DNA of 64,000 bases from Tubiluchus corallicola (taxonomy: Eukaryota > Priapulida > Priapulimorpha > Priapulimorphida > Tubiluchidae). Positions 36,001 to 58,022 of the stretch are shown here, in pieces. Below the pieces are notes generated by a model. It did no database searches. It saw only the letters and a program-made list of their open reading frames with translations, and was not told where the DNA came from. How positions within the stretch are numbered: position 1 is the first letter of the stretch; every line of letters begins with the position of its first letter. The position numbers and the translations under genes were made by a program. The stretch spans positions 1,184,001 to 1,248,000 of the forward strand of contig JAQGDQ010000022.1 in NCBI GenBank assembly GCA_030141605.1. The letters run 5' to 3'.

Positions 36001-36402
36001 AGATAGTGGTGATATTGATAGATCTATAGATTTAGGAAAATTTATTTGAGAAATTGATAGGATAGCAAATCACGAATATATGACATTTTATATATTATAT
36101 GGTGGGTATACGAAACTCATTACCTCTAAAATTTATTTTTCAAAAGACTGATAGATATACTTACCACCTAGTTATCAAAGTATGCTAATTATAAATGGGA
36201 ACACATATCAAGTACCCATTAGTGACTAGCAGCAAAGCCAACACAGAATCTACTGATGCTATATTTTATTTTACTGATACATTTTTTGTCTGTATTGTTA
36301 CATTACTTTTAGAATACTTTTAACTACACGACAGTACATGCAAAGCTAGTCTGTTGCAGTTATAAATTCCTTAACACACAGGAAATGTTGAGCAGCTTTG
36401 CT

Positions 36403-36408
36403 TTTATT
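36403..36408 (-). promoter_or_regulatory. Candidate RAB2 polyadenylation signal
   Basis: TTTATT on the plus strand, AATAAA on the RAB2 strand, about 394 bases past the stop codon. Confidence 0.4.
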
Positions 36409-36801
36409 GTTCTTGGTAAATAACCTCATTTGCAATACAGACTAGGCAAAAATTAACTGTTTGTTAATTATAGATTAAAGGTTTCTGTTTTTTCCATCTT
36501 AACTGTTAACAGTATAGTCTTTTCTAAAAAACGTTTACAAGAACACAGAATTTTAAAGTTTGATTACTGCTGCCAATGTAATTGGGGAAAAAATACAAGA
36601 ACTTTTCAAAAGCCTTAAAATGGATTCCTGTATAATGCTGAGATATATGTAAATTCTACGCCAACAGCAAGCTCTTGGTTACACTTTGCCTTAGAATTAA
36701 TACACCCATAAAAGCCTTCTATGCAGAGTTGAAGATATTCGTACCAGCCGTGTTTTATACTGATAATTAAAAACGTGAAACAATTGCAGATGCAGCCGTT
36801 T

Positions 36802-45662
<8,861 letters not shown>

Positions 45663-47215
45663 TGTGCACGTTGATTCTTTTCGCTAATTAACTAGATTAA
45701 ACGAAACTAAAATTTCATTCTCAGTATTTTACGTTTATCTTCTTCTAGCTGTTCTCTTGTTGAAGCTGTATGAAATCCGGCCGAGAGCGATGCACTACTT
45801 TAAACAGTAATCTCTACGATACACACCCAAAAACTAGAGTATAGACCGCTTACGCAGTTACATTTCGGCTGCTCTCTTCTATTTAACATAGCTACGCACA
45901 TTTGTTACATATGAATAGTCTTAATGCGTAGAAAACTCTTACGGGTTATGTAGTATATCAGACACACTTTTAGCTATACTTCTATGACGCTAGCACAACA
46001 TTAAATATTTTAAAAACAGGAAAATTTTTATTGATTTAACGTATGTATGTTTCATTATATATATGAGTCAGAAAAAATACTAACTCTTGAGCAAAAATCT
46101 AACAAAGGTATTTGAAAAAAAACATGTATCTTTACAAGTCAAACTGCGACTTTTGTCTACCTAACAGATAGGCGGATGCAAAATGTGTTTTCGATAATAA
46201 ATGGTGCTGAAACTTAAAAAACAAACTATCAATAACTCATTTAATTAGTATATGTTGAAACTTAAAAAACAAACAGCAAGGAACAGTAAAACTCAAGATG
46301 TGAGTTTAAGGACTGCGCATTAGCCATGATAATCAACTGTATCATGCGAATAGTAACATGTGAATCAATTACTAATTAGGCAGTAATTGTGGTACTTTTT
46401 TAAAGTAGGTAACAAGTCTTACAGAAGAAATAGTACTACTAATATTACCAATAAATATAAGCGCTCAAAGACCATCAACTTTTAGCTGATTGAGCAACCA
46501 ACCAAACTGTACAAGTCAATTACATGTATATTATTAGAAGTCCTTGTTACAAACCACATTGTAGCCTCTAATAAGTAAGTAAATACAAGTCCTCATATAC
46601 CGCATAGTGTCTACTGATATTTGTCAGCACAGTTAGTGCAGATCACACACTGGTATGCAAATTAAAATTAATAACGCAATTCTTTTTCAGCCCAAATTTC
46701 TGTCCCTAAGGCAAGACTTCAGCTACGGAAAAACAAACGAGATGATGTGGAATGCTAAACAGAAGCATAAGAAGCCTTGAAATTCTAAATTACACACCCG
46801 AGAAAGCTTTTATTTATTCAGCACGCTACCCACCCTCAATTTCCAAATTCACTTTTTGAAAACGCCATAATTTGTCTACCCTTGTCTATGTAACAGCTGC
46901 CAGTTACACTACTTTCTTTGTTCAAGCATAACTTATGACCAAAAAAACAATAGTAATAAATTTTCAATTTAATGCAAAAGCACAATCAAGACGAAATTCT
47001 TTGCTTAACATGTTTAATTGCCTAATTTAATTATGCTACGAATAAGCTACACTGATCACACCATAATTTTTAAATGATATTATTTGGTGCATTGACTTAC
47101 AAAACATTACACAAATAAAAACAGCAATCAAAATTTTAAACATTAAAATTAATAAAACAATTTTCAGTGATTACACAGTCTATTTACAAAATAAGAACAG
47201 TTTCCTACAAAAGTG
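45663..47215. other. Intergenic region between RAB2 and RPRD1
   Basis: 1.55 kb between two minus-strand genes. It holds the RAB2 promoter side (just above 45662) and the RPRD1 3' untranslated region. No other gene or repeat was recognised. Confidence 0.6.
46809..46818 (-). promoter_or_regulatory. Candidate RPRD1 polyadenylation signal (overlapping pair)
   Basis: TTTATTTATT on the plus strand, giving two overlapping AATAAA hexamers on the RPRD1 strand, about 400 bases beyond its stop. Confidence 0.5.
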
Positions 47216-50200
47216 TCATGTGACATTAAATAAGTCGCCCGCAGAAGGCAATGGTGCCAGACCACCAGTCACATCTGGTAACAATGTAAGATCGGGAAGG
47301 TTTGACAAGTGTGACTTTAACTCCTTCCGCACATTAGTGACATTCGCCAATTTGGTCGTACAATCCTGCAAAAGAAGATTAAAACATGGTAATGCATTTA
47401 CACTAATTTCAAAAATGTATTATAAATTAATTACAATTTTTCCTTGTTCACATAACTATTTGTTGACTAAAGAAACAGCAATAAATGAATTAGTCTAACA
47501 AAGCATATATTTTTACTCTAAATTTATTTTTCATATCTTTGAGCATCCTGAAAGACAAGGTATCACACTCAACGCAAAGGCTACCTAATGCAGCTATCGT
47601 GATTACTTAATACGCTCATTACTAAGACCAGATAAAGACTGAACAGACAGAATAGTCTCTGCCACATTCAAATACAAAGACACCCTGCTTTACGAGATAA
47701 ACAACAGATGAAACTGTCCAAAAATTGTTTTCCTAACAGTCACCCATCCACCTACTGACCAGACCCGGTCTTGTTTAGTTTCGATTGCCAAGGATACACT
47801 GTAAATCCGAACTTATCTAATGTTCCTGCCACCGTTTTTAATCATAACATACTTCATCTGTAAAGCACAATCACTAGCGAAATAAGTTTCTGTCTTCAGA
47901 GTGTCCATTTATTCACACCTTTTGAGATCCAGTAAAAAGCTGGTCAACCTATGCGTACTAATTATCCAAGATGAGCTGAGCTGGCCCAAATAACACAAAC
48001 TATAAATATGCCATATGTTTCCCGCTGCTGGTCTGCTGCCAGGACTATCATATGCAGATTGGTAGGCCTCACATGGTACTTGCTATACAAAGCTTTTTGT
48101 TTTGTATTATCAATCAGCATGCTGTGCGCATGCTTCTGGAATGTTCAGTTTGTCTATGACGATGAATGACTTCAGTGCATACAATTGGAATCACAAAATT
48201 AAGTACAACTGATTAGTCCGGATTTTGTTAGTAGAAAAGAAAAAGCAGTGTTTATTAGTTATGATAAAATGATAATGGTCCACAGACTGCAAATCACAGT
48301 TTCTTGTCTATACGCACAAAGGCGTCCCAATACACATTTGCCTACTATAACACTGTATTAGTGCTCTACATCCTCATATGCTATTTTCAGACCAATTTCT
48401 GCCTAGGTATGCAATAAATGAATCAGTTTATGCTTCTGAAAGCTCTAATACTAGATGTCATCCATAAGTCAGTTTCAGTACTTCCAATGAAGATCTGGAA
48501 ATTCTAAACAATGCACACAAGTACTAGACATATCATTCCGGGACATAATAACCTCCAAACTTCCAAGCAATGTATATTCTTAATACTTGTATAAGTAATA
48601 AAATCTTTCAAGAGGTGCCCTATCTGTTGCCACACCTGCACTTCATATCCCCACAAAAATGGCATCCTAACGGCAGCATTCTAGCTGATTATCATATTTG
48701 CTTACCTTCAATCGTTGCTGAGCTTCCTCGAGTTCTTTCCGCTGGCTGGCGATGAATGCAGTCAACATGCGCGATACATATCTCCTTTCTTCCAATTCCG
48801 CAGCTAGTCGACCATTGTAATCATTTAGCAATGTCACAGCTTCCTCTACTTGCTTAGCTAGTTTGTCAGCTTCTTGTTTATCTAAGATAATGTCGAAAAA
48901 GAGCTGTATAAAAACGCTACCCTCAAAAACTGATTATTTTGCAGTTTATTTATATGTACACTAGATGCCCACAAGTAAAAATTAGATGTGTCAAGAAACA
49001 GCTTGCAATGCTGCAAATAAGTACACTACTGAACCAACCTTTGAGTTTTTCCAGTAGAGATACATCAGAGACTTCTGGCGGAAAAGAAGAAATTCGCTCC
49101 CTTACAGTGGCATCACCGGAAGCTGATTGTTCAAGTTGTTCTAAAGCTCTGACCAGTTCATCTGCCTAAAATAAGCAGTATGAACATTAAAAACAAACAG
49201 GACATATGAACAATAAACCCAATTAGGTAAAATCAATTGGAAAGTTATGAGCAGCTATTTAGACATATAGTTTCGCACATCATTATTTCAGTGCATAATA
49301 TGATTAATAATGATTATGGTTCATGAACAGGCTTGCTAAACAGAATGAAAACCATCAAATTTCACCTTATCTGATTAATGATGTTTGCCTCTATTTAGGT
49401 TCCAAAACTTTTCATAAATAATTGACCATAGATTTTAAATTTGGTTGTATCAAATCGACTTCTAAGGCCAATCAAAAATTTGTTTCCTGTTTTCTGTATT
49501 TTTTCTTTCCAATATTATAGAAGTAATAATTATATAATCATATGACATTGCAAAATATAAAAAAAAATAGGAAAGAAATTTTGAGAAAATAATAACTCAT
49601 AAAAAGATAAAAATAACTGCTAATTTTTAATAAACTGCAAACCAGATTTCATAATTTAAAAAAATGTGGAAATAATAGCTGCTATAAAATACTAAAAGAA
49701 ACAAAACATTAACATGCCAAAAACTTGCATATGCTTCAGTTAATTCAATACATAACCAAAATACTGTTAAACCATAAACCAATCTCGCGATTCAGATGCA
49801 AGGAATAGTAATCTTCCCAAAAAGATAATACCCGACCTTGCATGTGCACACATGTAGTATGTGCATACTTTAATGCAACCTTACTGAGCAAGAATGAAAC
49901 TATGCAGCCAAAAAATGATGTTATCGCCTTAAATAGAAATTTTCCCAAAACATAAAATGTGCTAATAATTGTGCTTGTGTAACAATGAATTGCATGATAG
50001 CTCTTATTTCCAATAAAAGTGATTATAGAGGTGAGACTTGCAAGCGAATTTTTCAAAAATTGCGAAACAACATTCCGTGGAATGTTACCAATATTAAGTT
50101 TTCATATTTATCTAATAATTTTCTGGCACTTATGGTTTTAGTATACATAAAATTATAAAAAACTGTAAGCTTTAACCAAACCAAATGTTTCAAACACTCT

Positions 50201-51742
50201 TCAAAATACCCTTGTTAGTTATTACCCATATCCTCAATACCAACCTCTGGCGGATCAAGTGGCTCCTCTGCCTCCACTTCAGCTTCTGTTTCTGCTATTA
50301 CTTCTTCCAGTTTTTTCTTCTTGGTGACGGGTGTGGGCTCTGTTTTTTCTCCATTTTTTACAGTTGCTTTCTTCGAGTGATGCTTCTTGCCTACATTGTC
50401 AACAAAAATGAAAAATAATAATTTGAACTGACTGAACTTGATTTGAATCAGCGGGACCAAAGAAAGGCTTTATAACACAGCACTAGTGCTCAGACTAAAA
50501 CATATATAGTTTAATGCATAAGACGTATGTATAACATTTCAGCATAAATTTAGCAAATCTTTTCCTTGCGTAAGTGTGGAGTTTAGATGCAGTTTTCGAT
50601 CAACGTTAGTCTTCAAGAGTTGGTTCTGCTATATTTACAATGCTATGATTTCAAGCTACCAAAAACTACAAAGACATTATTATTATTATTATTATTATTA
50701 TTAACATCGCCATCATTACAGTAGATACCATTTATTAGACTTACAGTTAATAGAATCAGCCACCTAACTGACTCAAAAGCATCTGGCCACCTCTATTCAA
50801 ATATACATAAAAATCACCATCTACTGACTCAAATATTAAGACACTTGTACATACCAAAAAACTTTTAACACTTTTATGTCATTTCTACATTGCTTTGTAT
50901 ACTAAAATGTATTTAGAAAGCTAGAAACAATCATGCTAAGTACAACTTGTTTGTAACATGAATTTCCAATATTTTTATCAGTATTATAATTTTATAAGCC
51001 AACTTCGTCCTGCAAAAATGAAATGCTGATCTCGCACGATTTTTTGTAATTATTAGTGTAAGTAAAAAGAATTTAGAAAAACTTATTTTTTTATATTCTT
51101 TTTTAATTAATTCATCTATATTATATATATATTAGTGCTCTTAAATAATTATACACAGGAATTTAAATGGTAATTCATTTCTAAAATTCATTCAAAGCCG
51201 TTGAAGTGTTTGGAGTGTACACTAAGCTAGTGATTCATATTTCTGTGCTAGTAATACTACACATATGGTTTATTCAGTTAATAGAGTCAAAACACTTCCA
51301 TCCCAAAGTGAGTTTATTAAGCAGTGTCTATTGTACTATTATTACATAATTATTACTATTACTATTATTACCATCATCGAAATTTTTCTTCAGTTGTACT
51401 ATAACATTGGAATCATATACGCTTCTCTCACTCCAAATATTGATCAAACGTTCAACAGAACGTAAAGTCTTTTCTTCTCCTTGCTGGCTAAAATAGCTGT
51501 AAAACAAACGATGTTAAAAAGTTGTATAAATACATTATAACAAATTACATAAAGACTAAAAGTTGAAGTAATTAAGATTGCTAACCTTGCGACATGACGA
51601 ATGGCAGCTGGTAACAAGTCCGCAAATTCTCTGTTAAAGTCAGGTCCCTTTTTCTTGCTATTCTGAATAACATCATTAGCAAGATACATCAACGTCAGCT
51701 TTTTAGCTTGTTGGGCTAGAAAAAAGACAATTTAAAAAACCA

Positions 51743-51792
<50 letters not shown>

Positions 51793-54700
51793 ATTATTCA
51801 ATTATACAAAAAATGAAGTTTAAACTGTCCCAAAAAAATTCACGCTTACCAGCTTTTCTTGTTTCTGAAAGGCAACTGTGTAAACTGTAACCTTACCAAA
51901 AGGGCATAAAAAGTTCAATATTAGGTTGAATTTGTGCTGGAAATTTTGCACAATAGTCAATGCTGAGCAAGTTTAGAATTGTGCAGCATCTTACATTTTA
52001 TCAGAGGAATTTTTAACAATTGTAAACACTTAAGAACACTTAATAGACCACTCAAGGGGTGTAACCTTCTCTTGAACTGATAAATTCAAGAAGACAAGGT
52101 CTGAAAAAAACAAGAAAATGTAATAAAGAAATTTTACAACTTTACAAAGAAATTTTAAACAAAAAAGTAAACTAGAACAACATATTCAAGTAAAACACTT
52201 TTACACAAAATTCTAAACACCACATTTACTTGTTTTAGAGTCGAACTTATTAAGGTCCCTCATTCAAACAGTTGCTTATTCAAGCATAGGCACTTTTAAG
52301 TGTTAAAACACTTTTTATGGTTGTATGCTGGACATATCCAGCAGTACAGTGAATTATCATTTGGGCCAAATAAATCTGACACTACACACAGAGGGTATTG
52401 TTGAAGCCAACTAGCTGCCTGCTAGAAACAGCACAACATTTACTTGTACATTTCACCAGTCAACAACTGACTCATCATTTACATAGTATGCATACACTTG
52501 TGGAGCAGGTGTAGACAACATCATGTAAATGTTGAACAACCCTGTTGGATATTCAAACATGGGTGGTTATTATTTTTCCATTCAGTTTCCTCGGGTGCTT
52601 ATTTAGACAGCTCTTAATTAAAAGTAACTGCAAATTTTTATACAGCAAAGTAAAGCACTTAGAAAAAAGAAATGGACAGGGTAGATGTGCTGCAAACTGA
52701 AATACTGAGATGATCTAGGTTGGAATATATTTAGCGGGTGACGGCAAACTTGCCACATGTCCCAAAATCGGTAGCAAATTCTATGTCCTGAGCAGCGTGA
52801 TCGCAGGGTTTGTCCCAAATTTTGCAAAAAACAAAGAACGATCACCAATTATGTGCAATACTATTAATTAATACAGCATACTCCAAAGCTGATGATTATA
52901 ATAATTAAATATTTCAGATAACATGTGTAACATTAGTAAACTTGTAATGTTGCAAAATGATTAATTATAAAAAGCCACTCTGGGCAACAAAAATCTTCAT
53001 TTCATAGACCAGGAAAAGGAATGACAAAGCCTAAAATAACAAGATGGTTGTGCTTCATTAAATAATTAAAACCAATCCAAAGTGTTTATTTAAACATAGC
53101 AAATTTCACTGCATTTTAGCATCATCAGTTTTTTTGATAAACAGGTTTGCCAAAATTATAAATTGCCAGTGCACAACATTAATGGCATTATACTAAGATA
53201 GCATATGGGCTATAGAAAAGAAAGCTTAAAATTATTTTAGGGCTATATATAGGTACTTGAATTGTTTGATTAAATTATATAAAAGTTGTAGGGCTACAGG
53301 TGTATTTATAGCAGCATTTGGAATTTCAATAAAAGAGTAAGCTTTATCTTTAAGCTATTTAAGTTCATCAATAAAGTTCCACATAGAAAACTCATGTTAA
53401 AACTTGCCGCATATGGGATCTCTGGCAAACTCTACAACTGGATAGAAGATTTTCTTAAAGATCGCTCACAATGCGTTCGAATCAACTTTGAGAAATTTTC
53501 ATGGGGACCAGTTAGGAGCAGAGTGCCACAGGGAAGTGGATTAGGGCCTGTACTATTCCTTATGTTCATCAACGATCTACCAGACAATTTAAATCCATCA
53601 GTGAAAATCTTTGCCGATGATACAAAAATCTACAGGATACTGAGGTCAAAAAGTGACTACCATAGACTCCAGAATGATATTAGCCTATTAGACTCATGGT
53701 CACAAACTTGGCAAATGCCTTTCAACATGGAAAAGTGTAAGGTTCTACACTTAGGGAAAGACAATGTAACTCATAGCTACTATATGCGCAACGATACAAA
53801 TCAGTCAGTTCCAATAATAGCAGTAACAAAACAGAAAGACTTGGGTGTTTTAATTGACCAGTCTCTCATGTTTGATGAACACATTGACAAAATATCTAAA
53901 CAAGCTAGGAAACGATTATGAATGATAAGGCGCTCTTTCACCTATATGGATACTGATATGATGGCCATTTTATATAAAATATTCATAAGACCAGTATTAG
54001 ACATTGGTGATGTTATTTGGTGTCCATCCAAATTGCAAGCAGCATGTTAAGGTAGAATCTATACAATGGAAAGACTATCCTTACGTTTCAGAAGAAAAAG
54101 AGGTGACCAAATCATGCTGTATCGTGGCAACGATCTTACAAGAATTGATAGCAGAATATATTTTTCAGTTAATCCATGTGAAGTGGGATGCAAGATTACA
54201 AAGCCCAGATTAGAAACAAGAACAGATTCATTTTCAGAGTGATAAACGATGGGAACTCCGTCACCACATCAGCAGCTCAATTCAAGAAGAAACTATACAT
54301 GTATTGGGAAGATCATCCAATGAAGTTCCTCTATCTGTTCCAGCCTGAGTGGACTTTAAACATTTTTGTCCAAACTCTATGCAACTTGCACAAATCCTCT
54401 TACAGCATGTACTTTGCTCTGTGAAATGCGCTATCCCTATTTGGACACCTGAGATGTGGTAAATCTACTTGTTCATCAACAGATAGAGGGCGCAAACAGA
54501 CTGGGTTGCAATAATTTTATGTTAGATTTTATACAACAGCACAACTTGACCAATCACCCTTCTTTCTTTTTTAGTGTTCTTCACTGAACTTTCTCTAGCA
54601 TACCTATCAATATCATGCTCAGGAACCTTGCATGTATTAACCTAGAAAAACTGAACAACAAGAGTGTAACCCTAAAACCTTTATGAAATAATGTTGCAAG

Positions 54701-54945
54701 AGTGTGGTTTACATTGCTTGGAAAAGGGAGCTGGAACAAAATCCCCGTGGTTGTATTATTATTATTACCATGAATGCAGACACACTCTTCTTACCTTTTC
54801 TCAGTTGCTTGAACCACAAAGCTACTATCTTTTTCGCATGTTTGCGATGATGAATCAACCACAGGGATAAAGTCTGGATGCTTGGAGCAGTGTTATTTAA
54901 TTCCATCAGTTTTCTGACGAACGCATCATCAGAAAAACTAGCCAT
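47216..54945 (-). CDS. RPRD1: RPRD1 (CREPT/p15RS) protein with RNA polymerase II CTD-interacting domain, complete
   Basis: Exons in coding order: 54795-54945, 51586-51715, 51372-51487, 50245-50390, 49039-49165, 48706-48881, 47216-47365. They give 331 aa (human RPRD1A 312, RPRD1B 326). Residues 1 to about 132 are the CID domain (TLSLWLIHHRKHA, LMYLANDVIQNSKKKG, INIWSERSVYDSNVI), which binds the phosphorylated tail of RNA polymerase II in the nucleus. Residues 133-181 are a charged Lys/Glu linker (KKHHSKKATVK, VTKKKKLEEVI). Residues 182 to about 300 form the family's helical/coiled-coil dimerisation region (ELVRALEQLEQSASGDA, then LLNDYNGRLAAELEERR). The C-terminus LPSAGDLF matches the family's conserved end. 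MASFSDDAF was taken as start by similarity; two in-frame Met codons lie just upstream. One gene seems to stand for vertebrate RPRD1A and RPRD1B. Confidence 0.93.
47640..47830 (-). mobile_element. 5S rRNA-like SINE, copy 4
   Basis: This is the closest copy to 5S rRNA. Its minus strand reads GGTCTGGTCAGTAGGTGG then ATGGGTGACTG, against GGCCTGGTTAGTACTTGG then ATGGGAGACCG in animal 5S. CGAAACTAAACAAGACC matches the preceding CGGAAGCTAAGCAGGGTC. It lies in the last intron of RPRD1. Confidence 0.6.
50675..50703. repeat. ATT trinucleotide repeat
   Basis: About 9 to 10 units of ATT directly beside the pogo-like element that starts at 50719. Confidence 0.95.
50719..51333 (-). mobile_element. Tc1/mariner (pogo-like) non-autonomous element, inverted copy
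   Basis: It has the same family as 42416-43314, in opposite orientation. It opens CAGTAGATACC, contains TGACTCAAAAG and TATACATAAAAATC, and closes with CCCAAAGTGAGT ... CTATTG. TA flanks both ends (50717-50718, 51334-51335). It is 615 bp with no ORF and lies wholly in RPRD1 intron 3. Confidence 0.7.
51742..51792. repeat. TA repeat near an RPRD1 splice acceptor
   Basis: Interrupted TA tract (two CA/TG interruptions) starting 25 bases upstream, on the gene's strand, of the exon 2 acceptor at 51716-51717. Confidence 0.9.
53363..54430 (+). mobile_element. LINE remnant with reverse transcriptase palm and C-terminus
   Basis: A 5'-truncated plus-strand fragment. It starts at KVPHRKLMLKLAAYGISGK (RT block usually DKVPH), continues with SRVPQGSGLGP, the catalytic FADDT, KCKVLHLG and KDLGVLID, and stops once at 53919-53921. 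It then reads on as SFTYMDTDMMAILYKIFIRP with further stops to about 54430. Motif order is that of CR1/Jockey-group elements. The catalytic Asp pair is intact but the ORF is broken. It lies antisense in RPRD1 intron 1. Confidence 0.88.
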
Positions 54946-55469
54946 TTTCATAAAAAGTTGTAATATTTCATTACAAACTATTAACACTGCTAACCGTGCA
55001 ATGTTTTGATTTCTGTTGGATGTGCTGCCATCTGTTCTCAGACCTACGCAACCCTATGACGTTCCATGCTCATCGCCAGCGACGCCCGCGCAGCTTTCCA
55101 GCACCTAACAAGTACAACATACAAGTTATTGATAGCAATATTCATTAAAAAACGCATTCAAAGTTTTACTCACAAACTTGTTAATTATAAAATTAATCTA
55201 TTGTGATTTGTCATAACAAAAATGTAATTGCATTGTACTATTGGATTGATGAGGTTTATGAATTTTTTGCTTGACCCCTTAAAAATACACACAACTAAGA
55301 AGTAAGAACAGGAAAAGCATGAATAATTTATAATCATGAAAAAGTATAATAATTAAACAACGAACCCATATAAAAGATTTCAAATAATTTACAAGTTAAT
55401 AAGAATAACTTATTGACAAGTTAATCACTTTATTGAGATCACTTAATAAACAATGATCTCAACCTTTAA

Positions 55470-56193
55470 CTAGAAAGTGCAAATTTTAAATTAAAGCTAC
55501 ACTTGTCTCCATCATAAAAAATGTCGATGCTAAATTGAAATACACTCCAGATTTAATGTGTTTTTATATTAACAGTGTTCAGTTTATAATGTTTCATCTT
55601 TTTTGTAAATGTTTGATGCTATATTGTAACAAGCACAATTATTATGCCAATAGTGTTTTCGGACTATTGTCATCTTGTGTAAATTAGTGAAACCGAGTGT
55701 ACCTTTTAACATTGATGTTACTATGAAAAGGTGAACAGTATGATAATTTGCACATTTATTACATAATTGATCTTAATCATGTTATCATTATGATAAACTA
55801 CAAGACACCAATATAAATTTTGAAAATAAACAATTATGTACTCAACTTAATTTTTTTATTGAAGGTTAACAGTACAGCATAACTACAAACTAACCACTCT
55901 TAAAAACAAGAAAATTTCTAAAGACACTAGAACAATTATTATCGTTGATTAGTGCACCTGGCAAACAATAATTTTTGTACAGTAATTCAATGGTTATAGC
56001 AGTATGGTGCAACATCAAAAAAGTTTTTAGGGTAACTACATCCAGCAGTTACCATTCTGTTAAGCGATGTTCTTCAATGACTATAATGATTCCATTATTA
56101 AATTGGAAATAAAAAGTGCAAGTCTCAAGTTATGCAGTTGTCTCCATTATAAAAAATCTCGGTGTTAAATTGAAGTAAGCTCCAGATTTGAGG
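55470..56193 (+). repeat. Direct repeat pair (copies at 55470-55557 and 56103-56193)
   Basis: Both copies contain AAGTGCAA, TTGTCTCCAT, TATAAAAAAT-type text, TAAATTGAA and CTCCAGATTT in order, about 630 bases apart. A separate 30-bp tandem duplication (GGAAAGGAAACC units) follows at 56192-56247. Confidence 0.7.
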
Positions 56194-58016
56194 AAAGGAA
56201 ACCTCAATTACTAGTGCATAGGAAAGGAAACCCATACAACTAGTGCTGCCTTGATCATTTTTTTTCAGAATGCATACTGTAGGAAAATGTCTGTTTTCAT
56301 TGTTATGTTAAGCCTTATTAGTGCGTAATAGTACTGTACTATACATGTACTGTAGCAGGTATAAAAACATTACAAACCTTTCAGAGAATGTATGTTATTT
56401 ATAATTATAATAATAATAATCACAGCATTAATAATAATAACAATAATTGTTATTAAATAATTATATTTCTGTTAAATGGTCAATTAAGTATGCTTTCAGC
56501 TTCCATGATTATCATGATTTACAATAAAAATAAATTGTGACCAACAACCTAGAATACTAATTAACAGATTTTAATATTACAGCTTGTTTGCAAGAAACAC
56601 TATGCAGTTAACTGTAACTTTGACAGAGTAATGTCGACAAATTTTTTAGCCCTCGCATTGAACTGAAAGCCTTCTCGCTAGGAGCAAGACATTCCACAAA
56701 ATTGTCGGTTTAAATCCTAAGATCAAAAACTCATTTCTTTGTATCAATCTTAAAATTTTAATTCTTCCGAATAGTAAAGACATCGAAATTTGATTAAGTG
56801 CACAATTACAATAAAACTATCGAAAACTGGCTTGAATAAGTCAAGATACGACACAGAACCATGTTGGGACACGAAGATGTTTATACATGGCCATGGGTCC
56901 ATGGCAAGGGCACATTCAACAAAAATGAAGCACTATTTGCATACCTTATTACAGTGCAATTAATAGAAATATAACATGACTACATAATTTTGGTCATAAA
57001 ATCTTTACAAACTCTTTGCCTCAGCAAACATTACTAAGTTATGAGATGTATATATACATGATTATTATAATGAAATATGTATACAGCAGTACAAAATTAA
57101 TACCTTCACTGTTCACACAAACACACAACACCTGGGAAAATATTATATAAATGGTTTGCCCCGCAGTAACTCACAGCAATTTAATTAACTGATAAAGCTA
57201 ATGCTCTCTATTGTGTGAAAAAATGTAACATTTACACAAAGGCAATACAGCTAAACATATATGTTTATAACATTGTACAAGTAGGTGTTAACTTTCATAT
57301 GAAACCCACAAACCATTACTTTGCTATATTACTTTGGATACAAGTGTTTTTATTTGTTTTGGTCAACACAGTCATTCACGCATGTAGCCTTTTATTATTG
57401 TCAGCTAAGTATACGGAAACAAAAATGTTAGGTCAGGGACTATGCCTGGTGTAAAGAAAGTATTTGCTTCTGTACAGATAGAAAAATAAACTTACTCCAC
57501 GGCAAAGCTTATCATTGTCGATCAGTCTGTCCCCTTGCCACCAAATTTATACAATTTATATACATAATTTAAATATATAACTTTTGCACTTAAGCCTACA
57601 TAAATATATAGAAATGGACATTACGACTGTGCCACATAAATATAATACTCTATTGTGTCACATGTCTAAGTACAGGTGTACAGAAAAAGCTAAAAGTTGT
57701 ACAATTGCAGTGATAAACTAATCACATTGGGTAGAAACAATATTAGAAGTAAAACTGGATCGATAAACAGTGTTGATTTGAATAAAAATCAGGATCTAGA
57801 TAGTCTACAGGTAAGAATAGAATAATTTTCTTCATGCACTTCATGCTTTTAACTGTTCTTCTCTTGAAGTACTTATGTACCCCTTAACCACTCATTGCGG
57901 AGTTTTAGATACCTGCTATCTAAGGACAACAATTGAGTTGAACATCATTATTGGCATTATGCCAGGGGCTAATATAAGCATGTTATAGGCTTTAATATAA
58001 CAAAATGTTGTCAGCT

Positions 58017-58022
58017 TTTATT
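58017..58022 (-). promoter_or_regulatory. Candidate polyadenylation signal of the transporter gene
   Basis: AATAAA on the minus strand, about 310 bases beyond the stop codon. Confidence 0.45.

Larger units (their letters stand above)
32462..36801. other. Convergent intergenic region between PNP and RAB2
   Basis: 4.3 kb of AT-rich sequence holding the two genes' 3' untranslated regions. I recognise no gene or mobile element here. Short TA tracts lie at about 33749-33758 and 35458-35472. Confidence 0.6.
47366..54794 (-). other. RPRD1 introns
   Basis: Six introns of about 100 bases to 3.1 kb. Intron 1 (51716-54794) holds a TA repeat and a LINE remnant. Intron 3 (50391-51371) is mostly a pogo-like element. 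The last intron (47366-48705) holds a SINE. Intron 4 (49166-50244) shows nothing beyond AT-rich sequence. Confidence 0.65.

Noticed and set aside
52230-52630. Possible further pogo-like element in RPRD1 intron 1
   Set aside because: Text such as GTCGAACTTATTAAGG and GGGTGCTTATTTAGACAG is suggestive, but no TA-flanked CAGT termini were found.
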